Positions 12,049 through 22,187 of a stretch of 25,599 nucleotides of DNA are shown here, piece after piece. Position 1 is the stretch's first letter. Each line of letters opens with the position of its first letter. The DNA is from Smittium culicis (lineage: Eukaryota > Kickxellomycota > Harpellomycetes > Harpellales > Legeriomycetaceae). A program made the translations under genes and the position numbers. The DNA lies in NCBI GenBank assembly GCA_001970855.1, contig LSSN01002863.1:1-25599 (forward strand), given 5' to 3'. The notes beneath the pieces were generated by a model. That model did no database searches, was not told where the DNA came from, and was given only the letters and a program-made list of their open reading frames with translations.

Positions 12049-15000
12049 TTAAAAGATAGAGTTGTCATCGTATCCACTCTCGCGGCGTATTTGCAAGTAT
12101 GCAACGATTTCTTTTAAGCTTTCTTGAAGAATGACAATATTTTCGAGTAGCTCTTTTAGATTTGTATTTGGCGGCGGAATAGATAAAGCGTTAAGCTCTA
12201 AAGTATCAGAAAGTAAGCTGTTGCTCCGAGATTGGTTGTTGTTAGCTTCGATAATGCTAAATGTTCTGTACGATGATGGACTGTCTGGGTCAGCATCAGA
12301 TTTAGAAGTAGCTGGTACTCGATGTGTTGTTGAAGGCAAAATATGGGAATCCATAGTATAGCTAATATTTTTCAAATTATCAGCTTGATTGTTTTTCTCA
12401 AGGATACTATCAACAGGACTATCCCCTTGGTTCCCAATAAACTTTTCTGTGCTATTGTTCATGGATTTTGGGCTTGAGGAAAATGAGCTGCTATATTCTT
12501 CTTCAGAGCCTGATTGCTTTCTATTGTAATGCTTGCCTTTAGACAATTTGCTATTGTAGCTACTAGAAATTTCACTATTTATATTTACTTCTGAATTAGA
12601 GTTTTCTGAGTTTTTAACTTTAGGCGATTTAGCATCGGCGATTGGAGAGTCTGATTTTTTTCCATTTGAACTATTATTTTCTCTATTATACGTGTCGCTC
12701 TGTATGTTAGTGCTATTCAGGTTGGTATAATTTTCGTTTGTGTTACTGGTTACTGAAAATGAATCGCTGTTATCATCATAGTATACATCGTCATAGTTTT
12801 GTAAACCATCCCAGGTTGTACTTTTTGATAAGTATCTATCATTAAAGCGATCATTCTGCTCATATTCCTGGTTTAAATCATACTCATGCTCCACAATTCC
12901 CATAAGTGCATTTCTGGCTCTCTTTAATTTTATTGGGTAATTTTGTACTTTTCTGCGCAATATGGAAACTTGGTTTACCAGTCCGCACATCACAGCATAC
13001 AAAAGCGGCTGGGTCGCTCCATTTGGAAGTTCTGTTATTGAGCGCTTTAAGTTTATATCTAGCTTGAAATCTTGGTCAAATTCTGGTACTCCACTACTTA
13101 AAGCTAGCTGGTTAAGCTGATTTTTTATTGTAGCATCGTCAATGGAATTCGAGCCTGGGAAATTTTCTGATGGGTGTTCCGAGTTAAAGCTCCCATTTAA
13201 TTTCGTATCGAAATTTAGATTTTTTTCGGTATTTGAACTTGTTACACAGCTATTAGAGCTGTCTCTAGATAGTTTGCGCAAAAACTGTGTTCCTGAATTG
13301 ATGAATGTAGATTTAGATTTGATGCTTTCCAAGTCTGGAAATTCGCCATCGCTGTCACTGTGCTCAATATTGGAGTTGTCATGATCTAAGGCATCATAAG
13401 ATAACAAATCTATTGGTTGTTTTGGAATATTAGAGAATTTACTGTTAGCTTTGATATAATCCAAGCGTTTAGATTTTTCTTTTGAGTTTGCTATCCACGA
13501 TTCCCAACCTTTTGAAAATGTATCACGCATTAACAAGTTTATATCAAAAGTAAGCCAGCCATCTGGAGAACGTTGGGGGCAGCATAATAAAACAGTAATT
13601 GCGCCTGTTAATGCTAAATTGCATTCTGAAGAAAGGGTAAAATATCTGCTTAACAAAGAAATTAGACTTCGAATTATAGGGTCAGATTCCTGAATTTTTG
13701 ACCTTGGGGGAAAACTGGTGTTCTCACCTTCATTAGTGAATGGGTTAAAGAACAAATTTTGTTCGTTTTTCATACTTTTACTAGAATTTCCGTTATCATC
13801 ATTATTACTGTCTGCCTTTTTATTTAGCTCTTCTGGTAAAAAAATGTTTAGAGAGCTAAATGGAGAAGTTTCAGCAAGGGAGTTTTTATTATTTTGGTTA
13901 CTTATAGATGTAGAGGAACTTTTTCTTGAAAAACTATCTATTGCTTTTTCACAGTCATAGTGAGACATAACATGGGATTTCCATCTAAAACTGGCATCGT
14001 TTAGATATGAATCAAAGCCTAAATAAAAATCATGGAACTTTGAGTTATTGAAGCCATCAGATGTTGGAACAAGAGCTCTCATAGCGGTTTTGGGGTTATA
14101 ATTTTGATTAACTGAAGCAGTTTCAAAATTTAAAATAGATTCAGAATCACGGTTGTTATTATCAATTGATATTATTAATGATCCTCTCTTTTTATTATCA
14201 GATGCACGCATAAGGGGATTGGAATTATCTCTTACACCAATTCTGTTATGTGCCTTGGATTTTGAGCCTGTATTAAGATTTAAAGCTAGTTCAGCATAAA
14301 TTTCCAATTCACGACGATGTATTTCAATTGCGATAGTGTTATTTGCAAGAAAAGCTTCAGAGATATTTGAAGGGCTTACGAGTTCAGTTTCTATCACTGA
14401 GGAAGAATATGGACACCAGTTAAGGAGAACAAGTCTCAGTAACCGGAGGGCAGCAATAATAGAATCTGGCGATGATGTTATTTGGATATTTGCGCAAATT
14501 AAATCGCGAAGGGTGAACTGGACAGGGTTTTGGGACAATTGAGGGATGCTTATTCCCGGCGAAAGCTTATAAAGGATTGAGTTATTAAGCTCAGGAACAC
14601 CATTTAAGAAGTTTAGTGTAACCATAGAAAAGTCATTGTGGGCGAGAATTACAAGTAGCTGTTCGAGATATAGCATTACTGCAACACTACTACCATCCGA
14701 ATCAGAGCTCTCGAGTATTCCGGGGTATAGAACCGTAGCTAGAAAGTGATCCTGAAGATTTTGTAGCAAGTGTGCTTTAATACTCGGTGATGGTGAGCGG
14801 TTATATATGTCTTTAACAAACTCTAATATTCTAGTATATGAGCCTGTTTTATTTTTAAACTCGGGATTTTGTGTAGAAACCATTTCAGATTGGTAATTTT
14901 TTATACTTTGTGGGGTTGGAGATTTTATAGATTGCTCAGTAGCTTGTTGAAAGTCTACAGTAACCTGGCTTCCATAGATAGGGACAATCCCGGGCTTTTT

Positions 15001-16188
15001 ATTTCCTAGAGAGACTCTAGATGGTAGCTGGGAATAAACGGCAACCAGACTGGCAGAAATAACAGAGGCGAACCCGCTCTGCTCTATAATAAATTTTTCT
15101 AGCTGAATAGATCCTAAAGAGCGACTTGCTCTTGTGGAATTGTGGTTAGGAGGGAAAGCTAGCTCGATTAAAAACAGAACTGCTGTTCTAGAAAGGTCAC
15201 CTAGCTTACCATCTTTGTGAATATGCATTAATAAATTAGTAAACAAGTCAAATTCGAAGCGGTCTTTAGTATCACTTATGGGAGAGTCCAAGTTAGAATC
15301 AGAGCTGAAATCCTCGTAGGTTTCGTCAAAGGAAGCAGACATATCATTCGAAATTCTATGTTTATTGTTGCTATTTTGGTACACGTGCTTCCAATTATTG
15401 TCGTAAAAGAATAGGGATAGGGACTCAGGGTAGCCGTGAATTTTGCTGCTAACGATATACATAAGCTCGGCTAGATCCAGTTCTTGTAATTCAGATTGCT
15501 TTTTTTCCCATAGATTGCGTTCGAGAGCAGATCTTTGCCAAATTTCTTTATTTGGAGTCCAACCGCGTTCGCCAATCTTACCTCTATTTATAGAATGCAA
15601 GGATTCGTATGGATTTTGAGTTTGGGCTGAGCCATTGAACATTGCTGAATGGGAATTAGGAGTTTTAAGCTGGAAAAAGGTGTTTATAGCATGGTTGTTT
15701 TGAATGGAGCTATCGAGGGAATTTGGAGAGCCAGGTATTTTTGGAAGTTTGTTGTAAGTTTTGAAAATTTCTAAAATTGGATTATGTACATTTTTGTGCA
15801 TCAAGAAACCTTCATCAAGAAGATTAACTAGATTAGAAATCATGCGCATTAGCTCTGAGCGAAAACCGCGAGGTAAGTCGAAGTAGGCAATTTTGACTAA
15901 ATTTCCTAAAACGTCTTTTTTTAGCATGAATTCCATGCATAGACCAAAGGTAGAATCATCGTTTCCTTTTCGTTTCATTTCTTCTTGTATTAAAAGATCG
16001 CTGATAATTTGTAGGTATTGTGGGATGGGAGTTTTATTTATATGTAGCTCTAGTATTTTGGGGATGTTGGTTCTCGTTTTTAAAATCGAGTCCCAGGCCT
16101 TTTCAAATTTAAGCAAATGAATTTCGCTTGAGGTAACTACTTTTTTAGGCCTAGAAATCCTCTTTGCAATAGAGGCAAAGTATTCCAT
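12049..16188 (-). CDS. FHIP family protein (FTS and Hook-interacting protein, FAM160/RAI16-like)
   Basis: Intronless 1379-aa protein. FHIP proteins join FTS and Hook in the FHF complex, which links dynein to early endosomes; FhipA does this in Aspergillus, and S. cerevisiae lacks the family. The family call rests on segments I recognise: residues about 25-145 (..LLKFEKAWDSI.., ..QIISDLLIQEEMKRK.., ..CMEFMLKKDVLGNLVKI.., ..LPRGFRSELMRMI..), about 315-345 (HIHKDGKLGDLSRTAVLFLI), about 365-392, about 450-525 (HFLATVLYPGILE then LEQLLVILAHNDFSMVTLNF), about 836-870 (RSLISLLSRYFTLSSECNLA) and the C-terminal helix about 1340-1368 (ELLENIVILQESLKEIVAYL). Between them lie long Ser/Asn-rich low-complexity stretches, at 650-700, 755-830 and especially about 1085-1270, so the protein is longer than animal FHIPs (about 750-1000 aa). 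The start ATG has A at -3 and G at +4. The gene is convergent with RasGAP. The role in endosome motility is inferred from the family. Confidence 0.86.
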   Translation of the reverse strand: MEYFASIAKRISRPKKVVTSSEIHLLKFEKAWDSILKTRTNIPKILELHINKTPIPQYLQIISDLLIQEEMKRKGNDDSTFGLCMEFMLKKDVLGNLVKIAYFDLPRGFRSELMRMISNLVNLLDEGFLMHKNVHNPILEIFKTYNKLPKIPGSPNSLDSSIQNNHAINTFFQLKTPNSHSAMFNGSAQTQNPYESLHSINRGKIGERGWTPNKEIWQRSALERNLWEKKQSELQELDLAELMYIVSSKIHGYPESLSLFFYDNNWKHVYQNSNNKHRISNDMSASFDETYEDFSSDSNLDSPISDTKDRFEFDLFTNLLMHIHKDGKLGDLSRTAVLFLIELAFPPNHNSTRASRSLGSIQLEKFIIEQSGFASVISASLVAVYSQLPSRVSLGNKKPGIVPIYGSQVTVDFQQATEQSIKSPTPQSIKNYQSEMVSTQNPEFKNKTGSYTRILEFVKDIYNRSPSPSIKAHLLQNLQDHFLATVLYPGILESSDSDGSSVAVMLYLEQLLVILAHNDFSMVTLNFLNGVPELNNSILYKLSPGISIPQLSQNPVQFTLRDLICANIQITSSPDSIIAALRLLRLVLLNWCPYSSSVIETELVSPSNISEAFLANNTIAIEIHRRELEIYAELALNLNTGSKSKAHNRIGVRDNSNPLMRASDNKKRGSLIISIDNNNRDSESILNFETASVNQNYNPKTAMRALVPTSDGFNNSKFHDFYLGFDSYLNDASFRWKSHVMSHYDCEKAIDSFSRKSSSTSISNQNNKNSLAETSPFSSLNIFLPEELNKKADSNNDDNGNSSKSMKNEQNLFFNPFTNEGENTSFPPRSKIQESDPIIRSLISLLSRYFTLSSECNLALTGAITVLLCCPQRSPDGWLTFDINLLMRDTFSKGWESWIANSKEKSKRLDYIKANSKFSNIPKQPIDLLSYDALDHDNSNIEHSDSDGEFPDLESIKSKSTFINSGTQFLRKLSRDSSNSCVTSSNTEKNLNFDTKLNGSFNSEHPSENFPGSNSIDDATIKNQLNQLALSSGVPEFDQDFKLDINLKRSITELPNGATQPLLYAVMCGLVNQVSILRRKVQNYPIKLKRARNALMGIVEHEYDLNQEYEQNDRFNDRYLSKSTTWDGLQNYDDVYYDDNSDSFSVTSNTNENYTNLNSTNIQSDTYNRENNSSNGKKSDSPIADAKSPKVKNSENSNSEVNINSEISSSYNSKLSKGKHYNRKQSGSEEEYSSSFSSSPKSMNNSTEKFIGNQGDSPVDSILEKNNQADNLKNISYTMDSHILPSTTHRVPATSKSDADPDSPSSYRTFSIIEANNNQSRSNSLLSDTLELNALSIPPPNTNLKELLENIVILQESLKEIVAYLQIRRESGYDDNSIF

Positions 16189-16613
16189 GTTGAAGTGAGT
16201 ATATTTTTGTCTATTATTATATGAATTGAAGTTTTTTAAGCTATAACTGGCGACAGTAAAAGAGTATATATTCTAATTGGGGAGTGAGCCCAAAAAATGC
16301 AGAAGTGAAAAATTGAGGGAGGGCTAGTGTGGCTGTAAATAGAAATAATGGGCATAAAGGGTTGGTGAAAATAATAAAGCCAGAACAGAGAACACTGGTA
16401 TCTGATTTCTATATCCAGTTTTAAAGTTTATTAAGGATTTGTATTATTTAATCTCAAGTAAAACAAATGACGAGTAATTTAAAGGAATTTTAAATTTTCT
16501 AGCAACTGATACCAACTATCCATAAGATATAAAAGCATTTAAAGTTAGATTAATTCTAGCCTTTAATTGCACAGAAACATTGATGTTCTAGAGTAAATTT
16601 AACGAATGGATCA

Positions 16614-16719
16614 CTTTTAGCTGCTTCCTTACCCTTTTAGCTGTTTACTTTATCCTTTTAATCTCAGAATTTCATATCTTTTAGCTTGGTATTTCTCTCT
16701 TTTGGCCCGCTTTTAGTTT
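16614..16719. repeat. Cluster of CTTTTAGCT-like motifs upstream of FHIP
   Basis: Five close matches to CTTTTAGCT start at 16614, 16634, 16655 (CTTTTAATC), 16678 and 16710 (CTTTTAGTT). The first two share ten bases, CTTTTAGCTG. They lie about 430-530 bp upstream of the FHIP start codon. They could be a protein-binding cluster or a decayed 20-bp tandem repeat; the sequence alone cannot decide. Confidence 0.5.
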
Positions 16720-18239
16720 GCGCATTTGAGGCCCAGCATCATAGAGTCTTCAAATAGCTGTATAAACATGATTTGTTGGTGCTGTTTAATATACACTTTA
16801 TACCAGACGCTGCGCTTTCTTATGCCAATCTAGCAGAGAATTTCGATATTAAATTACGCCCTATAGCTTTATTGGCCACTCTTCATTTATAGCTATGACT
16901 ATAGACCATTTTTTCAGCGCCATTTAATACTGATAGGCTAACGATTATTTTCATCTTCCAATAATTTTTAGTAATCCTTGAGCACAGCAATGTTCACCAA
17001 TTATACATATTACTAACATGTGCATACTATAATGAAAACTACAGTTTGTAATAAATGAGCAGCATTAGGCCAATCATGCGATAATCATAGCATTTTTAAG
17101 TTATCTTTTTAAAAATAGCAAATATAAACTCATTAAATTTAGTTAAAGCACCACCATCTCTTTATACTAAAACCCCTTATTACCATTAATTTAACTTAAT
17201 ATCTAACTTTTATCTATTGCTCTTAGCTACAATAGTAAAAATAATTAAAATTTTTTTTAGTTAAAGTTACTCTATATTAGATAATTTTGTTAAAAAGTTT
17301 ACTTTGCAACTAAGTACAGGCATGGACTGCTAAATTCCACTAATCAATAACTTAATAGTATAAAATTTAACTGTAAAATATTTTCTACTAAATCGCATTT
17401 TTTGAGCTGATCTAGACGTTTAGAAATCGTAAATTTACAATAAATCTTTTCAATTATTATATATTCAGATAGGCTATCAATTAACTGCATCATTCTCTCC
17501 ACCAGTATTGATAGTACCTGCCTAATTTCACAAATTTAAGAAAAATGTAATTTAAAAAATATGATTCGTTACCTATAAGAAATAGGCGCTGTTATATGTA
17601 TATCCATCAAAGTAAAGCTAGCGATCTATTAAAATCCTAATAATAGCACTTTTAAACTTGCAATCTATATATTTTATATTTGTAAAATAACATAATTTCA
17701 ATCATCAAGCAAGGTGACTATAAGTATCAATATAAAAATCTGCCCCCTAAAGCCATTATAGCCACAAGTGCCAATAAAATCTGCTAATATTTTTTATTAA
17801 AAATTGCTATACTAGACTAAAATTTTCAACTATCTAAATGTTTTGTAATAGTTTTTTTTACAATAAAGGATATATTTTTCTAGCTATAATGTTTATTACG
17901 ATATGTCCGTTACAAATTACTGACATACTCAACACGGCCTGATAAATCACGACCCCTACTTCTGTTTACTTTAATGAATTTGCCTTCAAAAGTAATAGCT
18001 TTAACTTTCAAGTAAAATTAACCATAAATCCTCGAGCAAATTTTAATTGACTATTTCAACATTTTTTTATCCAACAATTCATCATTATACTCTATTTGAT
18101 GGATTCTGAGCAAAGAGAGCATTTTGTTGTAATTTAATATTATTTGCTTGACCAATAAATAGCGATAAAAAAATTATCTGAAAATAAACATTATTTCATT
18201 TTTCTATTTATTCATTTAATTTTGAAATTATTATTTGCT

Positions 18240-18300
18240 AAAAAATGAAATGATTATACATATTGGTTAATATTTATTCATGCGATTTTATACGCCATAA
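18240..18300 (-). repeat. Decayed copy of the dispersed repeat family
   Basis: On the minus strand this reads ATGGCGTATAAAATCGCATG, then AATAAATATTAAC, which translates as MAYKIA, stop, ININ. The copy at 4470-4620 reads IANKFAWININ in the same alignment, and the stop here corresponds to the Trp codon (TGG to TGA). In DNA terms, TTAATATTTAT(T/C)CATGCGA is shared with 4541-4562. Confidence 0.65.
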
Positions 18301-18567
18301 CACTCTGCACTATAAAATTACTCCATAGAATATTTCGTATCTTGAATAAATCAAGTTTAATAGCTCAGATAATTGGATATAATGGGTTTGATTTTATATT
18401 ATTGGGTAAGACTAATATCTCAACGTTTAAAATATATTGTTGATTTTTCAGCCCCTAATAATTCTCGCCTAATTCAATTTATCATTATTTTTTTTTATTC
18501 TGTTTAATTTCTGCTACTTGTATAAATTATAAATTCAACTAAGATTAAAAGATTTATAACTATCATA

Positions 18568-19181
18568 ATGGCAACAAAGTTAATCAGCGCCTTAGCTCTA
18601 GCTTTTGGTGTTTTCTCTCTCTTCCATTCAGGATACTCAGCACGCGAACGTAATTACCTAATTTCTACTACTTTTTCTTTATTCTATATTTTCAACAAAG
18701 ATCATCTTTACTCAAACCTAAAACCGATTTGGAAATTTTAGACATCCTCAATGCTGCTCACGAATCTCAAGATGTAAAGTCATCCCTACCTTTAGATGTA
18801 AGATTATTCATTTTTTTTATATCCTTTATCTTCTATTTGTAGCAAATTTTGATAAATACAATATATATTTAAAGAGAGTATTGGATGAACTTGTGCAAAT
18901 TTTTAAAATTTAATCGGATTTCTACTATTCACTTGTTATATTTTAGATTGTATTGGAATGTTTACTTGGTATGATATTGTCTATCATCGGATCAGTATTT
19001 ATCATTAGTCCATTCAGCGATATTATGATGGAAACAGAACTCAAGAAATAGTAAGCTTTTTTCCTTGAAGTCTTTTTTAATCTTTTAACTTATTCATTTG
19101 CTTTTTATTATTTTTAGCTCAATGGATGGCATTTTCTCAACGCCAAATTTCACTGTTCTTGGACCAAAGATAAGGGTTTGA
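18568..19181 (+). CDS. EMC5: ER membrane protein complex subunit 5 (EMC5/MMGT family)
   Basis: A 101-aa two-span membrane protein of the EMC, the ER machine that inserts tail-anchored and some multi-spanning proteins. I built four exons: 18568-18649, 18742-18797, 18947-19050 and 19118-19181, with introns of 92, 149 and 67 nt (donors GTAATT, GTAAGA, GTAAGC; all acceptors TTTTAG). The product begins MATKLISALALAFGVFSLFH (first membrane span, about 4-22), then GYSARE, then SSLPLDIVLECLLGMI (second span about 47-67), then PFSDIMMETELKKYSMDGIF, ending NFTVLGPKIRV. Human EMC5/MMGT1 has the same order: FSAAQH, SLPIDIVLQTLL, a second span, EFKDMDATSELK and a SFYVFNHRGRVLF-like end. It is shorter than the human protein (131 aa) because the C-terminal tail is missing. 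For intron 1 the nearer acceptor at 18700 leads to a stop in phase, so 18741 was chosen. Possible AATAAA at 19196. Confidence 0.85.
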
Positions 19182-21846
19182 TTACTCGTATACTAAATAA
19201 AATAACATCATCCCAATAGTTGCACGTACTTTCATTAGTACTTACCTGCCTTTAATTTATTGGTATAGGCAGTTTTGATATTTAGTTATTAAAATTTTTG
19301 GTACTAATTCGAAAATATCTAGACAATTTATTTAATGTATAAGATTTTTTTATTTAAAATCTTATCGAATTTAGTATTAATTCTTGCTGCTGTTGTAAAA
19401 TTGATAGCTTTTTTTTTTAATTGTATGATCTTTTTTATTATTCGACTTTAATAATTACATTCTTTTTAATCTCTTTAACTATTCACCAGATTATTTAATT
19501 TTGTTTATAAATTAACACGAAAAGCTATTTTCAAAAAACTATTCCTGATTTCCTGTCATAACTTTCTGTTTATGCCTATTCACAAGGCGTATTTAAAGTA
19601 TCTGAAATTAAGCGTCAAACTCGATTCTTGCTGATTAGAATCAAACTAAATATAGCTGATTCCGAATTTCCAGTTATCAATTGTTGTTCAAAAATATGAA
19701 TCATATATGAATCTAATCACAAGATTTAAAAATACCAAGAAAGTATTAACTTTTTAAAACTCTTTTATCACAATTTTTTTAACAAAATGTATGTCGTGTT
19801 GTCTATCAGTAAAAATAAAGGGAGAGAAGAAAAATTTAAATTGTATACACTCAGAAAAGCAATAATATTTGAACATTTTTAGATATCCGTTGCCCATATC
19901 GAAATAATTACTCGAATTTATTGTTTGGAACTGATAAATATCAGAAAAGTAAATATCATCTTTGAAAATTGTCCTTCTTACGCATTGTTTAATAAGTAAT
20001 TTTTTTGCCACTAATATATCTAATTGAGATTACTAATTAAGAAAATGCTCGAAAATTTTACTTATTTTTTTTTGTTAATACTAACATATACGTATATTTA
20101 CACAATATTATAAAAGTAAGCGAAACTTGAACCTTTTGTTTTATTTTTTTTACACAAATTAGACCGATTATTAGATTAGCAAGAAATCTTGCTTAAAACT
20201 AACTACTAACATGGTGCAAAAATAAATGGGAAAATGGCGGACAGCAGAAATTTAATAGAAATGAACCCACTCCCTAAAAGAATTTCCCATATATTGAAAA
20301 TGTCTTTATATTTCAATAAATAATTGATGGCACAATATAAATTCAACCTGGCCACTTAAATCATACGACATATATATTCAATGATATTCATTTAACCCAA
20401 TACCATCCAAAACTCTTTAAAAAAAATAAATTTATTTATTCACTATTAATTTAAAAGAATTTAAACTATTCGCTATTATTTTACAGTAAACCAATAACTT
20501 TTTGAGCCAAGTAACTACATTATTATTGTTGAACAGACTGTTGGCTATATTTGGTATTCAAAACCTGTATTCTGCCCGTGAAAGGGTAGAGAAACCTAGA
20601 CTCTAAAATAATAAAAAAGTCATGATTTGCTATCATTTTTATGAGAGATGTCTACTTGCTGCGATATATTTGATATCCAATAATTTAATATAGTCAATTA
20701 GTGACTTTTTAATATCATTTGGTTCTTTTGTTTTTGCATCTCAAAAAAATAAAAAAAGGAAATCATAAATAATATTTATATTTATATTTCCTGTAGTTCA
20801 ATTTAATAAAATGACAACACGCTTCAAATGTTGTATTGTGATACTCACACTGTCTTTGGATAAGCGCATAAACCTGGATTTTATTGGATATACAGGATTT
20901 TTAATCTAGAGTTCCATAAAACATGATCTACGCATTGTCAGTCTAGCATCTAGAAGCTATCAATGGTTCACGTTATATATTTTATAAATAAAATAGCTTA
21001 ATCACTTGTTTATCATATTTCTAAAAAAGGGATTTTTTTAGTCATTTGCTATATTCAAAACAAATAAAATCATTGTTAATGAATATATTTTTGTTGGACT
21101 TTTCTTGTAACTGTAATTTTATTTATTTGCTTTTTAAAATGAAATTAAATACATAAACTCATTTCAAAATAGATTGACCCTATCAATAATTTCTCTAAAT
21201 TAATCATTGAAGGTTCACCTGAAGAAATTGGTAAGAATTATTTTATAGCATTAAAACCAATAACATCCAACTTGACTGCCCACTTCTATCTACTTGAAAA
21301 TGCTCGCCTTTATTCTAATTTAGTTCATTCATTTGAGCTATTTTCAAATTTCAAAAATAGTCATGTGCATCAATTTTGAGTTGTATAGGTCCATATGGGG
21401 CGAAAATTATTTATAAAAGCATAGTAATAGCTTCTAATTTGTTTACCTTTTCTTTTTCAAGCGCCAAGACACAAATCAAATGTTTGCATGATTTTTTAAT
21501 ATACATATTTTCATAATAATAAGGGAAAATAAGAAATCAATTATATTATTTGTGGAATGTTCTATAAAATACAAGTATAATGGATGTAAATCAATTATCC
21601 TCTGGCCTAGAAATTTGCCTGAAATTAAAAAAGTATAATTAACATTGAGAAGTCGTTTCTCTCCTCACAATTCACTATTTTTTTCAACTCTCAATTCTTT
21701 TACCAAATTAAGTATTGAAAAGAATAAATTCTATATAAATATCCAAAGTATAACTAAATTTGCCTCCTTATACTCGATAGATTTCTTTGAAAAAAAATTA
21801 ATAGAAACAGCTTTTCTAGCCAAATACATATTTGAAATCATATACA
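19182..21846. other. Long spacer between EMC5 and the RPEL gene
   Basis: Mostly AT-rich DNA without a supported gene. An 85-codon minus-strand frame at 19754-20011 has ATG and stop but biased, repeat-like composition and no recognisable domain, so it is not called. A plus-strand copy of the dispersed repeat, including the left arm of a 50-bp inverted repeat, lies at 20520-20590. A short frame opens at ATG 20811 (33 codons, MTTRFKCCIVILTLSLDKRI..) with no known match. At 21173-21230 and 21462-21499 two exon-like pieces with good splice borders are discussed in the findings. The frame at 21645-21860 starts only at TTG and overlaps the RPEL start; it is rejected. Confidence 0.5.
20538..20587 (+). 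repeat. Left arm of a 50-bp near-perfect inverted repeat
   Basis: This segment, from CTGTTGGCTATATTTGGTAT to GCCCGTGAAAGGGT, matches the reverse complement of 24477-24526 at 49 of 50 positions; the one difference is at 20571. Matching stops abruptly on the outer side and after one base on the other. It also belongs to the dispersed family, reading VGYIWYSKPV, C, P, stop, K, G where the 4.5-kb copy reads VGSIWWFKKV, N-T-P-E-R-G. Confidence 0.92.
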
Positions 21847-22187
21847 ATGAACCAAGATAGCTCAAAAATGTCTATTCAGGAACGAGGCGAGAAATTGATG
21901 CCTCTACTCGAGCGAAGACCATCTGCCAAAGAGCTTGAAGAAAAGCATGTTCTATTAGGTAAAAAAAAAACTAAAAATTTAGCTACTATTTAATTTTTTT
22001 TATGAGGTACTATAAAACAAACATTTGTTCATATATTCTGTTGTAATTAGCTACAAATATTTCACCAGCATTACATGATGCTAAGCACAACCTAGAAAAG
22101 AGCAAGATCTGCGATAGCTTGCAGAGTAAACTAGGAAAAAGACCTGATCGTAGCACACTCGTTGAAAAACACATTATTGAGGAATAA
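21847..22187 (+). CDS. Small RPEL-repeat protein
   Basis: An 82-aa hydrophilic protein in two exons, 21847-21958 and 22051-22187, joined across a 92-nt intron (GTAAAA...TAATTAG, phase 1, making an Ala codon). The start ATG has A at -3; a second in-frame ATG is at residue 8. Two RPEL motifs are visible: RPSAKELEEKHVL at residues 24-36 and RPDRSTLVEKHII at 68-80, the second with Thr in place of the usual Glu. They are separated by a helical spacer with ISPALHDAKHNLEKSK. In animals RPEL motifs bind monomeric actin (MRTF, Phactr). Small fungal RPEL proteins of this layout, usually with two or three repeats, exist, but I know of no settled function, so actin binding here is inference. The gene ends two residues after the second motif, so it is compact rather than truncated. 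It is convergent with EIF1AD. Confidence 0.85.

Larger units (their letters stand above)
16189..18567. other. Divergent intergenic region between FHIP and EMC5 genes
   Basis: The two start codons face away from each other across 2.38 kb, so promoters for both genes should lie here. No ORF or exon chain is supported. Near 16614-16720 the motif CTTTTAGCT (or close variants) recurs at 16614, 16634, 16655, 16678 and 16710, the first three about 20 bp apart. A decayed minus-strand copy of the dispersed repeat lies at about 18240-18300 (MAYKIA, stop, ININ in frame). The last 100 bp before EMC5 is T-rich with some C. Confidence 0.5.

Noticed and set aside
18701..18741. EMC5 exon 2 starting at the nearer acceptor CAACAAAG (18700)
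   Set aside because: With the donor at 18650 it runs into an in-frame TAG at 18741. The farther acceptor at 18741 keeps the frame and gives the right length compared with human EMC5.
19754..20011. 85-codon minus frame MAKKLLIKQCVRR...
   Set aside because: ATG and stop are present, but the composition is Phe/Lys/Ile-biased, as expected from AT-rich DNA. No domain, no splice partners and no repeat match. Frames of this length are expected by chance here.
21645..21860. 71-codon plus frame overlapping the RPEL start
   Set aside because: It opens only at TTG, is built of AT-rich codons, has no recognisable domain and overlaps the better supported RPEL exon in another frame.
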